A DNA stretch of 64,000 nucleotides from positions 1-64,000 of the forward strand of contig DIZW01000001.1 of the NCBI GenBank assembly GCA_002428015.1, in the 5' to 3' direction. The translations under genes and the position numbers were made by a program. This stretch comes from Oxalobacteraceae bacterium UBA6018 (GTDB lineage Bacteria; Pseudomonadota; Gammaproteobacteria; Burkholderiales; Burkholderiaceae_D). Positions 31,839 to 39,841 of this stretch are shown piece by piece (position 1 is the first letter of the stretch; each line of letters starts with the position of its first letter). The notes below the pieces were generated by a model. The model was given only the letters and a program-made list of their open reading frames with translations. It did not search any database and had not been told where the DNA came from.

Positions 31839-33172
31839 TCCGCACTCCTGCGCAGCGCGCCCGGGTCGGTGCGCAAGGCCATGCCGACGATGCCGAATCC
31901 GGTCTCGGGATTGCGCGCGGCGCCGGCCTGGGCGGCCAGCGCGGCGATGGCCGCGCGCGCCAGCGCCGGGTCGGGCCGCGCCAGTTTTTCGGCCAGCAGG
32001 GCGGCCACGATCGGCGCGGCGAACGAGGTGCCGCGCACGCGCTTGTATGGTGGCGCGCCGGGCGCGGCGCTGACCATGTCGCTGCCCGGCGCGGCGAACA
32101 TCACCTGGGCGCCGCGCGCCGCTTCCGGCAGCACCTGGCCGCGGCGGTCCACGGCGCTTACCCCGACCACGCCCGGATAGCTGGCCGGATACAGGGGCGG
32201 GGCGGCCGGGCCGTCGTTGCCGACCGCCGCCACCAGCACATGGCCGCGCCGGATCAGCGCGCCCACGGCCCGTTCCAGCGCGCGGTTGGGCGGCCCCACG
32301 ATCGACAGATTGATCACCGGCACGCGCTCGCCGGCCAGCCAGGCCAGCGCCGCGGCGACCGTCTCGGCCGCGCCGCCGGCCGGGTTGTCGCAATAGATGT
32401 CGGCGGCGTACAGGGTGGCCGCGGGCGCGGCCCCGCTCAGCCAGGCCGAGTGGCCGGCCATCAGCGCCGCCACCGCGCTGCCGTGCGCGCTCGGATGGAC
32501 GACCCCGTCGCAGCCCCAGCGGTGGATGGCGGTGCGGGAAAACACCGGGTGGGTGCCATCGACGCCGCCATCGACCAGGCCGATCGCGGGCGCGCCGGCG
32601 GCCGCCGGCTGGCCTTCGCTGGCCGGAGCGCCCGCCGGCGCATGCGCCGCGCCGGCCGCGCCGCCGCCCTGGTACACGTGGTTGAAGTCGTACACGCCGT
32701 CCGGGTCGAGCGTGCGCAGGCGCGCCAGCATGGCGGCGGTGTCTTCGCCGGCCGGCACGCCCAGCACCACCAGCGTCTCGTCCAGGCCGCTAAGGACGGT
32801 CGTGCGCAGCGGCGTCAGGCCGGCCGCGCGCGCCGCCGCCAGCGCCGCCGGGCTGGGCGACCAGGCCAGGATCTCATGCCGGCGCGCCGGCGCGCCGCCC
32901 GGATCGGCCTCGAGCAGGTCGGGGTGGCGCCGCAGCAGGGCGCCGGCCTGGTCCAGGCGCAGGCCGCGCAGGTCCTTGACCAGGCTGTTGTCCAGCAAGC
33001 GCTCTGGACGGCGCAGCAGTTCGCTGTCGAGCGGGCTTATGCGCTCAGGCAAGGATAAATTCAGCCCCGGCATGCGCAGCTGCGCCCGAGCCCCGCCGCC
33101 GATTAGCGCGACAGTGAGTGCTAACATCAAGTGCGCGATGGAGCGCGTACGGGAACGTCGGGAAAGCGTCAT
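31835..33172 (-). CDS. Exported S8 (subtilisin-type) serine protease
   Basis: A 445-residue protein with a signal peptide (about 1-30, ending GGGARA). Residues 30-195 are a pro-region-like segment. The catalytic triad is D201 (IGLVDGGVDGTHP), H230 (AHGSAVAALMAGH) and S383 (GTSFAAPIVAALLAEK), with VINLSIVGPP and AAVGNDGPAAPPLYPASYPG between. ATG 33172 is chosen to give a normal signal; a frame start at 33205 is possible. It faces an ECF sigma/anti-sigma pair across 93 bases, suggesting that the sigma factor controls it or that it cleaves the anti-sigma factor. Confidence 0.92.
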   Translation of the reverse strand: MTLSRRSRTRSIAHLMLALTVALIGGGARAQLRMPGLNLSLPERISPLDSELLRRPERLLDNSLVKDLRGLRLDQAGALLRRHPDLLEADPGGAPARRHEILAWSPSPAALAAARAAGLTPLRTTVLSGLDETLVVLGVPAGEDTAAMLARLRTLDPDGVYDFNHVYQGGGAAGAAHAPAGAPASEGQPAAAGAPAIGLVDGGVDGTHPVFSRTAIHRWGCDGVVHPSAHGSAVAALMAGHSAWLSGAAPAATLYAADIYCDNPAGGAAETVAAALAWLAGERVPVINLSIVGPPNRALERAVGALIRRGHVLVAAVGNDGPAAPPLYPASYPGVVGVSAVDRRGQVLPEAARGAQVMFAAPGSDMVSAAPGAPPYKRVRGTSFAAPIVAALLAEKLARPDPALARAAIAALAAQAGAARNPETGFGIVGMALRTDPGALRRSAE

Positions 33173-33265
33173 GGTCGGATGATAATATAGGGAACGAAAA
33201 AGCATGAGGAATTAACGAACGGGGCGGGGAATATATTCCATCCCCGCAGCGTTTACTGACTATCC

Positions 33266-33769
33266 ATGACATTTCATACACCACTCCATGCCGACATCGC
33301 CGCCTTGCTGCCGCGCTTGCGCCGCTTCGCGCGCGCGCTCACCTTCCACCGCGAGGACGCCGACGACCTGGTGCAGATCGCCATCGAACGCGCCATGAAC
33401 CGCAGCGCGCAATGGGAGCCGGGCACGCGCCTGGACAGCTGGCTGTTCCGCATCGTCAAGAACGCCTGGATCGACGAGGTGCGCTCGCGCGCCCGCCGCG
33501 ATCAACTGTTCGCACCCGAGGAGGAGGGCGAACAGGTCGGCGACGACAGCGCCGCGGCGCACCAGCAGCGCATGGCGATCCACAAGGCCATGAGCTTGTT
33601 GTCGGAAGACCACCGGATCGTGGTCGGCCTGGTGCTGGTGGACGGCTTGCCGTACAAGGAGGCGGCCGCGGTGCTGGAAATTCCCCTGGGTACCTTGATG
33701 AGCCGGCTGTCGCGCGCCCGCGAAGCCCTGCAAGGTTTGTTATCCGATCAAGCGAGGAACATGGCATGA
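33266..33769 (+). CDS. ECF-type RNA polymerase sigma factor
   Basis: A 167-residue sigma factor with region 2 (FHREDADDLVQIAIERAM, LDSWLFRIVKNAWIDEVRSR) and region 4 (GLPYKEAAAVLEIPLGTLMS, RLSRAREAL). Its stop overlaps the ATG of the anti-sigma gene (ATGA). It probably recognises its own promoter and perhaps the divergent protease promoter in the 93-base gap; no repeated promoter pair was identified. Confidence 0.93.
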   Translation: MTFHTPLHADIAALLPRLRRFARALTFHREDADDLVQIAIERAMNRSAQWEPGTRLDSWLFRIVKNAWIDEVRSRARRDQLFAPEEEGEQVGDDSAAAHQQRMAIHKAMSLLSEDHRIVVGLVLVDGLPYKEAAAVLEIPLGTLMSRLSRAREALQGLLSDQARNMA

Positions 33770-34503
33770 GCTTTTCCGAAGAAATCCTGATGGCCTACGC
33801 CGACGGCGAAGTCGACGAGGCAACCCGGCGCGCCGTCGAACAGGCGATCCGCCACGATCCGCAACTGGCGGCCAAGGTGCGCCGCCACCAGGCGCTGCGC
33901 CAGGATGTGTTTGGCGCCTTCGCGCCGACCCTGGACGAGGCCGTGCCCCAGCGCCTGCGCGCGGCCATCCGCTCGCCCAAGGTGGTGCACCTGGACGCCG
34001 TGCGCGCGGCGCGCCAGGCCCCGGTCCAGCCGCCGCCGCGGCGCTGGTCGTGGCCGGAGTGGGGCGCCATCGCCGCCACCCTGGTGCTGGGGCTGGGCGC
34101 CGGCGCGCTGACCATGCGCGCCCTGCACGAGCAGCCGCAGCTGGCGCTGGAGAACGACGCCCTGACGGCCCACGGATCGCTGGCCGCGGCCTTGACCACC
34201 CAGCTGGCCAGCGCCGCGCCGCGCCAGGCCAGCGCCCGGGTCGGCCTGAGTTTCGTGTCCAGGGAGGGCGTGTATTGCCGCACTTTCATGCTGGCGCGCC
34301 AGTCCGGGCTGGCTTGCCGCGCCGGCGACGGCTGGCGCGTGCCGGTACTGGCCGACGGCGGCAGCGAGCCGGGCTCGAACTACCGCCAGGCCGGCAGCGC
34401 CTTGCCGGCCGCGGTGCTCGACGCGATCGACGAGCGCATCGCCGGCAAGGCGCTCGATATCGGCGCCGAACAGGCAGCGCGCGACAAGCACTGGAAGCGC
34501 TGA
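33766..34503 (+). CDS. Anti-sigma factor with one membrane span
   Basis: A 245-residue protein. The N-terminus MSFSEEILMAYADGEVDEAT with the following basic helix is the sigma-binding anti-sigma domain. A single span lies at about 103-124 (WGAIAATLVLGLGAGALTMRA), putting the C-terminal half in the periplasm. That half contains two Cys (VYCRTFM, LACRAGDGW), which could sense redox or form a disulfide. It overlaps the sigma gene by four bases. Confidence 0.88.
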   Translation: MSFSEEILMAYADGEVDEATRRAVEQAIRHDPQLAAKVRRHQALRQDVFGAFAPTLDEAVPQRLRAAIRSPKVVHLDAVRAARQAPVQPPPRRWSWPEWGAIAATLVLGLGAGALTMRALHEQPQLALENDALTAHGSLAAALTTQLASAAPRQASARVGLSFVSREGVYCRTFMLARQSGLACRAGDGWRVPVLADGGSEPGSNYRQAGSALPAAVLDAIDERIAGKALDIGAEQAARDKHWKR

Positions 34504-34601
34504 GCGCGGCCCGGTCCGCCAGTTCGGTGATCAAGTGATCGCTGCGCGACGGCGCGCGCCTGGCCGGCGCCGGCGCGGCATGAGCGGCCGCGTGGCCGCC
34601 C

Positions 34602-37600
34602 TCAGGTGCCCAGGTTGGCCCGGTTGCGCCCTTCCACCTTGGCGCGGTACAGGGCACGGTCGGCGCTCCAGATCAGGTCGGCCGGGTGGGCGCGCGGCGA
34701 CGTGCCGCCCTGTGTTGTGTTGACCTTTGCGGTGCCGTCCTCTGGGCCGGCCTGCGATGTGCCGCTCTGCGCGCCGCCGCTCTCGGCCGGCACCATGGCC
34801 GCCACGCCGATGCTGATCGTCACGACGCCGTAGGGCGAGCCGGCGTGCGGCAGCGCCAGCGCTTCGAGCGCCTCGCAGATGCAGCGCGCCACCTGCAGCG
34901 CGCGGTCGGCGCCGGTCTCGGGCGCCAGCAGGGCGAACTCCTCGCCGCCGTAGCGCGCCACCAGGTCGCCGGTGCGCCGTCCGTGGGTGGCGATCAAGGC
35001 GGCCACGGTGCGCAGGCACTCGTCGCCGGCCTGGTGGCCGTACAGGTCGTTGTAGCTCTTGAAATGGTCGACGTCGAGCATGGCCAGCGCCAGCGAATAG
35101 CCGTTGCGCGCCGCGCGCCGCCATTCGTTCTCGATGGCGTCGTCGAAGCCGCGCCGGTTGCTGATGCCGGTGAGCCCGTCGGTGGACGACAGCGCGGCCA
35201 GCCTGGCGTTGCTGTCCTCGAGCTCGCGCGTGCGTGCCGCCACCATCGCCTGCAGCTGGGCCTGGCGCCGGGTCAGGTGGCGAACGCGCGCCTGGTAGGC
35301 CGCGCCCAGCAGCCACAGCGCCAGCGCCGCCAGCGCCAGGCGCAGCCACCAGGTCTTCCACCATGGCGGCAGGATCGTCACCGTCATGCTGGCCGGGGTG
35401 TCGTTCCACACGCCGCGGTTGTTGGCCGCCTTGACCTCGAAGCGGTAGGTGCCGGGGTCGAGATTGGTGTAGGTGGCGGTGCGGTGGGCGGCGTCGGCCT
35501 GGACCCAGTCGCGGTCGAAGCCGTGCAGGCGGTAGGCATAGCTGTTGTGGGCCGGGTCGGTGAAGTGCAGGGCCGCGAACTCGATCGAGAACACCGATTC
35601 CTGCACCGCCAGGGTGAGCGCGCGCGGCGCCGTCACCGGGCCGTCCAGCGCCACGCCCGGGTCCAGCCGGCCGTCCTTGAGCGAGCGGTTGAACACGCCG
35701 ATGTCGGTGATGGCCACCTGGGGCGGCACCGAGGTGCGCCGCACCAGCGCCGGGGTCACGCCGGTCATGCCCTTCACGCCCGAGAAGTACAGCGTGCCGT
35801 CCGGCGCGGCGTAGGCGGCGCCCACCGTGAAGCCCTCCGACAAGCCGTCGGCCGAGGTGTAGCGGCTGGCCTTGCCGCTGTCCGGGTCCAGCCGCAGCAG
35901 GCCGCCCGCGGTGCTGAGCCACAGCTGGCCGCTGGCGTCGCTGCGCATGGCCAGGATCTTGTGCGCGCCCACGCTGCCGGGGCCGTCGTAGCGGCGGAAG
36001 CGGATCGCGCCGTCGGCCGCGCTGACGATCTGGTCCAGGCCCTTGGCGGTGCCGGCCCACAGCCGGCCCTGCGGGTCCTGGTACAGGGCCGAGACGTTGT
36101 CGTCCGACAGCGAGGCCGGGTCGGCCGGGTCGTGGCGCAGGTGGCGGAACTTGCCGCTGGCCTGGTCCAGCAGGTCGAGGCCGCCGCCGTTCCACTCCGA
36201 GCCCATCCACACCCGCCCGCGCGTGTCCTCGACGATGGCGGTGGTGCTGGTGACGCTGCGGCTGGCCGGGTCGGCTGGGTCGGGCGCGTAGTTGGTCCAA
36301 CTGCCGTGCAGCGTGTCGTAGCGGATCGCCTGCACCCCGGTGCCCAGCCACAGCACGCCGTTGGCGCCGGGCGCGATGGTGTTGATGAAGTCGGCGCCGA
36401 CGTTGCCGAAATGGATGACCTGGAAGGGCTTGGCGGGGTCGTCCAGCCGGTTCAGGCCGGCCGAGGTGCCGACCCACAGCGGCCCGCCCGGCTGCTGGTG
36501 CAGGCTGTACACGATGTCGTTGCTGAGCGCGCCAGCCTTGCCGGGGGCGGCGCGCCAGGTCCGCGCCACCTCGCCGCTGTGCGGATCGAACAGCGACAGG
36601 CCCGAGTTGCTGGCCAGCCAGAGGCGGCCGTCGGGCCCGCCCTCGATGTATTTCAGCGAGTTGTCCGGGCGCAGGTTGTGCGCCTCGACGTCGAACGGAA
36701 TGTAGCGCCGGAAGCCGCGGCTGTTCAGGTTGACCACGCTGACCCCGTCGGTAAACGAGCCGATCCACAGCATGCCGCCGCGGTCCTGCATGACGGCGCG
36801 GATATTGTCCGACGGCAGGCTGTTCGAATCGTTGGCGCGATGCACGTACTGTACCGGGGCCGCGTCGTCCGGGCCGTAGCGCAGCAGGCCGGCGGCCAGG
36901 GTGCCGGCCCAGACCGCGCCATCGCCCACCCCGTACAGATAGGTCACGCGGGTGGCCGGCGAAGCGAGGCGGCGCCGCGTCTCCCACGGCGCGCCCGCGT
37001 CCCAGCGCACCAGGCCGCTCTCGGTGCCGATCCACAACATGCGCTCGGGGCCGAAGTGCAGGGCGCGCACGATGTTGAGCTTGGGGTCGGGCGCGTCGGC
37101 GCGGTCGATGCGGCGGTGCACGAAGCCGCTGGCGCCTGGGGGCAGGTAATCGAGCCCGCCGGGCCAGGTCGCGGCCCACAGTCCGCCCCGCTGGTCCAGC
37201 GCCAGCGCGTTCAGGTCGTTGCTGGCCAGGCTGTCCGGCTTGTTCGGGTCGTGCAGGTAGACGGTGAACTTGCCGCTGGCCGGATCGAAGTGCTGCAGCC
37301 CGCCCCAGGTGGCCAGCCACATGCCGCCGGCGCCGTCGCTGACGATGGCCTTGATGATGCGCTGGGCCGCCGGGCCGGGCGGCGGGGCGTAGCGGGTAAA
37401 GTCGTCGGTGGCCGGGTCGAAGCGGGCCAGCCCGTTCTGGGTGCCGACCCAGACGGCGCCCTGGCGGTCCTGGAACAGGGTCGAGACGCGGTCGTGCGGC
37501 AGGCTGCGCGCATCGCCCGGCCGGTTGGCGTACTTGACGGCCTGGTAGCCGTTGTAGCGCACCAGTCCGCCGCTATGGGTGCCGACCCAGACGAAGCCCT

Positions 37601-37778
37601 GGCGGTCCTGCAGCAGCGCCAGCACCGACAGGTCGTCCGTCTCGAGCGAATCGAGGCGCTTGAAGCGCAGCGGCGACGTCGGCGTGGCGAGCGCGGCCGC
37701 CCAGATCGCGCACAGGCACAGCAGGAGGCACAGGCGGCGCAGCAGGGCGGTATGCGGGAAATCGGTCGGCATGGTCAT
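34602..37778 (-). CDS. Propeller (reg_prop)/Y_Y_Y sensor diguanylate cyclase
   Basis: A protein of about 1058 residues. After a signal peptide (LCLLLCLCAIWAAALA) come about fourteen two-component-propeller repeats with the recurring G-x-x-WxGT motif (FVWVGTHSGGLVRYN, AVWVGTQNGLARFD). A Y_Y_Y domain (SVFSIEFAALHFTDPAHNSY, YTNLDPGTYRFEVKAANN) ends near residue 800, followed by one span and a coiled coil. The GGDEF domain has GGEEF at about 944-948 and RTGD five residues earlier as an inhibitory site. This is the hybrid-two-component sensor layout with kinase replaced by cyclase. The signal may be a polysaccharide fragment. ATG 37772 is an alternative start. Confidence 0.92.
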   Translation of the reverse strand: MTMPTDFPHTALLRRLCLLLCLCAIWAAALATPTSPLRFKRLDSLETDDLSVLALLQDRQGFVWVGTHSGGLVRYNGYQAVKYANRPGDARSLPHDRVSTLFQDRQGAVWVGTQNGLARFDPATDDFTRYAPPPGPAAQRIIKAIVSDGAGGMWLATWGGLQHFDPASGKFTVYLHDPNKPDSLASNDLNALALDQRGGLWAATWPGGLDYLPPGASGFVHRRIDRADAPDPKLNIVRALHFGPERMLWIGTESGLVRWDAGAPWETRRRLASPATRVTYLYGVGDGAVWAGTLAAGLLRYGPDDAAPVQYVHRANDSNSLPSDNIRAVMQDRGGMLWIGSFTDGVSVVNLNSRGFRRYIPFDVEAHNLRPDNSLKYIEGGPDGRLWLASNSGLSLFDPHSGEVARTWRAAPGKAGALSNDIVYSLHQQPGGPLWVGTSAGLNRLDDPAKPFQVIHFGNVGADFINTIAPGANGVLWLGTGVQAIRYDTLHGSWTNYAPDPADPASRSVTSTTAIVEDTRGRVWMGSEWNGGGLDLLDQASGKFRHLRHDPADPASLSDDNVSALYQDPQGRLWAGTAKGLDQIVSAADGAIRFRRYDGPGSVGAHKILAMRSDASGQLWLSTAGGLLRLDPDSGKASRYTSADGLSEGFTVGAAYAAPDGTLYFSGVKGMTGVTPALVRRTSVPPQVAITDIGVFNRSLKDGRLDPGVALDGPVTAPRALTLAVQESVFSIEFAALHFTDPAHNSYAYRLHGFDRDWVQADAAHRTATYTNLDPGTYRFEVKAANNRGVWNDTPASMTVTILPPWWKTWWLRLALAALALWLLGAAYQARVRHLTRRQAQLQAMVAARTRELEDSNARLAALSSTDGLTGISNRRGFDDAIENEWRRAARNGYSLALAMLDVDHFKSYNDLYGHQAGDECLRTVAALIATHGRRTGDLVARYGGEEFALLAPETGADRALQVARCICEALEALALPHAGSPYGVVTISIGVAAMVPAESGGAQSGTSQAGPEDGTAKVNTTQGGTSPRAHPADLIWSADRALYRAKVEGRNRANLGT

Positions 37779-38192
37779 TCGGCGATCTGGACAGTCCGGA
37801 AGTGTAAACCAGTTATACATTGAGCAATAGGTATTTCAGGGCGCGGCCATTGCTCCAGGCTCGGAGCGCGGCGGCGGCGGGCCATGGTTTGATTCGGGTC
37901 GGGCCGCCAGTCAGGCCGAGCGGCGCGGCGCGGGCCGTGCAGATGGCGGTGACGGCGATGCGCGGAGCGAAAATCGCGCCGCCCGGCGGGTTTTTCGAGG
38001 TTCCCTATACAGTGGCGTGGAATTAGGGTATCGTTTACGGCACTGTTATTGCATCTACGTTCGTGCGCCCGGCGCTCCCGCCGTTGCGCAGTCCCCCGGT
38101 CTGCCATCGCGGGCGCGCTTGGCGTCCCTCCAGAGTTCCCCGCCGGCCTGGCTCCGGGCGTAGACCATCCGATTAAATCGCCCGGAAAACTT
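37779..38192. other. Divergent gap and long helicase leader
   Basis: About 410 bases with no gene. It separates the sensor cyclase from the DEAD-box gene. The long, probably transcribed leader fits cold-responsive helicase genes, but I could not assign a promoter with confidence: TATACA at 38006-38011 has no good -35. Confidence 0.4.
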
Positions 38193-39686
38193 ATGTCTGA
38201 AACACCGATTACCATCGAGGCCGACAGCGCGCCTACCGCGAAGTTCGCCGATTTCGGCCTCGCACCGGAAATCCTGCGCGCCCTGACCGATCAGGGCTAT
38301 GTGCATCCGACCCCGATCCAGGCCAACGCCATCCCCATCGTCCTGCAGGGGCGCGACGTCATGGGCGCGGCCCAGACCGGTACCGGCAAGACCGCCGGCT
38401 TCTCGCTGCCGATCATCCAGCTGCTGCTGGCCCACGCCAGCGCCAGCATGTCGCCGGCGCGCCACCCGGTGCGCGCCCTGGTGCTGACCCCGACCCGCGA
38501 GCTGGCCGTGCAGGTGGCCGAGAACGTCAAGGCCTACGCCCAGCACACCCCGCTGCGCTCGACCGTGGTGTTCGGCGGCATGGACATGAAGCCGCAGACG
38601 GCCATCCTGCGCAACGGCGTCGAGATCGTCATCGCCACCCCGGGCCGCCTGCTGGACCACGTCGAGCAGAAGAACGTCAGCCTGGGCCAGGTGCAGATCC
38701 TGGTGATGGACGAGGCCGACCGCATGCTCGACATGGGCTTCCTGCCCGACCTGCAGCGCATCATCAACATGCTGCCCAAGAAGCGCCAGAACCTGATGTT
38801 CTCGGCCACCTTCTCGCCCGAGATCAAGCGCCTGGCCAACAGCTTCCTGACCGACCCCGTCGTGATCGAGGTGGCGCGCAGCAACGCCACCGCCGACAAG
38901 GTCACCCAGGTGGTCTACAAGGTGCCCGAGGAGGCCAAGCGCGACGTGGTCGAACACTTGATCCGCGGACGCGATCTCAAGCAGGTGCTGGTGTTCTCCA
39001 ACACCAAGATCGGCGCCTCGCGCCTGTCGCGCCACCTGGAGCAGGGCGGCATCAAGGCCACCGCCATCCACGGCGACAAGACCCAGCAGGAACGCATGGC
39101 CGCGCTGGAGGCCTTCAAGAAGGGCGAGATCGACGTGCTGGTGGCCACCGACGTGGCCGCGCGCGGGCTCGACATCTCCGACCTGCCGTGCGTGATCAAC
39201 TACGACCTGCCCTACAACGCCGAGGACTACGTGCACCGGATCGGCCGCACCGGCCGCGCCGGCGCCTCGGGCGACGCCATCTCGGTGTTCTCCGACAAGG
39301 ACGAGCGCCTGCTGACCGACATCGAGAAGCTGATCAAGCAGACCATCGCGCGTGGCGAGCTGGCCGGCTTCGTGGCGCCGGCGCGCAGCGGCGCGCGCGA
39401 AGAACGTCCCACCGAACGCCGGGGCCGCCGCGGCGAGCCGGAAACGCCGCCGCGCTCGGCCGAACGTGGTGAACGCAGCGAGCGCGGCGAGCGTCCTGAG
39501 CGCGGCGATCGCGGTCCGCGCGGCGGGGCGCCTCTGGCGCGCCGCGACAAGCTCGATCCATGGTTCCTCAAGCCGTACGAGCCGAGCGCCAGCGCCCCCT
39601 CGGCACCCGCCGCGCCTAGCGCGAGCGGTACCAAGCCGGCCAAGCAGAAAGTGGCCGCCCTGCTGGGCGGACTGCCCAAGGGTTGA
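38193..39686 (+). CDS. rhlE: DEAD-box ATP-dependent RNA helicase (RhlE type)
   Basis: A 497-residue helicase. Motifs in order: FADFGLAPEILRAL and Q motif PTPIQANAIP, I AQTGTGKT, Ia PTRELAVQV, Ib TPGRLLDH, II DEAD in VMDEADRMLD, III SAT, IV VFSNTK, V ATDVAARGLDI, VI HRIGRTGRAG. The C-terminal tail is Arg/Glu/Gly-rich (GERSERGERPERGDRGPRGG) and should bind RNA loosely. ATG 38193 gives the normal family N-terminus; the frame is open from 38049. Acts in ribosome assembly or mRNA turnover. The rhlE label rests on overall resemblance. Confidence 0.93.
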   Translation: MSETPITIEADSAPTAKFADFGLAPEILRALTDQGYVHPTPIQANAIPIVLQGRDVMGAAQTGTGKTAGFSLPIIQLLLAHASASMSPARHPVRALVLTPTRELAVQVAENVKAYAQHTPLRSTVVFGGMDMKPQTAILRNGVEIVIATPGRLLDHVEQKNVSLGQVQILVMDEADRMLDMGFLPDLQRIINMLPKKRQNLMFSATFSPEIKRLANSFLTDPVVIEVARSNATADKVTQVVYKVPEEAKRDVVEHLIRGRDLKQVLVFSNTKIGASRLSRHLEQGGIKATAIHGDKTQQERMAALEAFKKGEIDVLVATDVAARGLDISDLPCVINYDLPYNAEDYVHRIGRTGRAGASGDAISVFSDKDERLLTDIEKLIKQTIARGELAGFVAPARSGAREERPTERRGRRGEPETPPRSAERGERSERGERPERGDRGPRGGAPLARRDKLDPWFLKPYEPSASAPSAPAAPSASGTKPAKQKVAALLGGLPKG

Positions 39687-39720
39687 ACACGGCCGGCTGA
39701 ACACGGCCGGGCCCACCCGG

Positions 39721-39763
39721 CGCCCCCGGTGATATCCATTGCGGTATCGCCGGGGGCGAAAAA
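39721..39763 (+). terminator. Terminator after the helicase gene
   Basis: A 17-base arm (39721-39737) pairs almost fully with 39742-39758 across ATTGC, followed by AAAAA. The stem is very GC-rich (CGCCCCCGG). With only A residues after it on the plus strand, it may act better on the minus strand or simply protect the 3' end. Two copies of TGAACACGGCCGG (39684-39710) precede it, the first containing the helicase stop codon. Confidence 0.5.
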
Positions 39764-39841
39764 GTGATTGGATAAACGGTTGCCCAAGCGCCATGCTATG
39801 GCGTTATCGATACCTATCGGCCGCGCCGCCTTTTTCCAATC

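Noticed and set aside
31839..32393. Upstream extension of the DUF1345 frame
   Set aside because: It lies inside the S8 protease gene in another frame; the ATG at 31838 overlapping the protease stop is the better start.
34686..37823. A 1045-codon plus-strand frame opposite the propeller cyclase
   Set aside because: Composition is Val/Gly/Ala/His repeats without motifs; it is a shadow of a well-supported gene.
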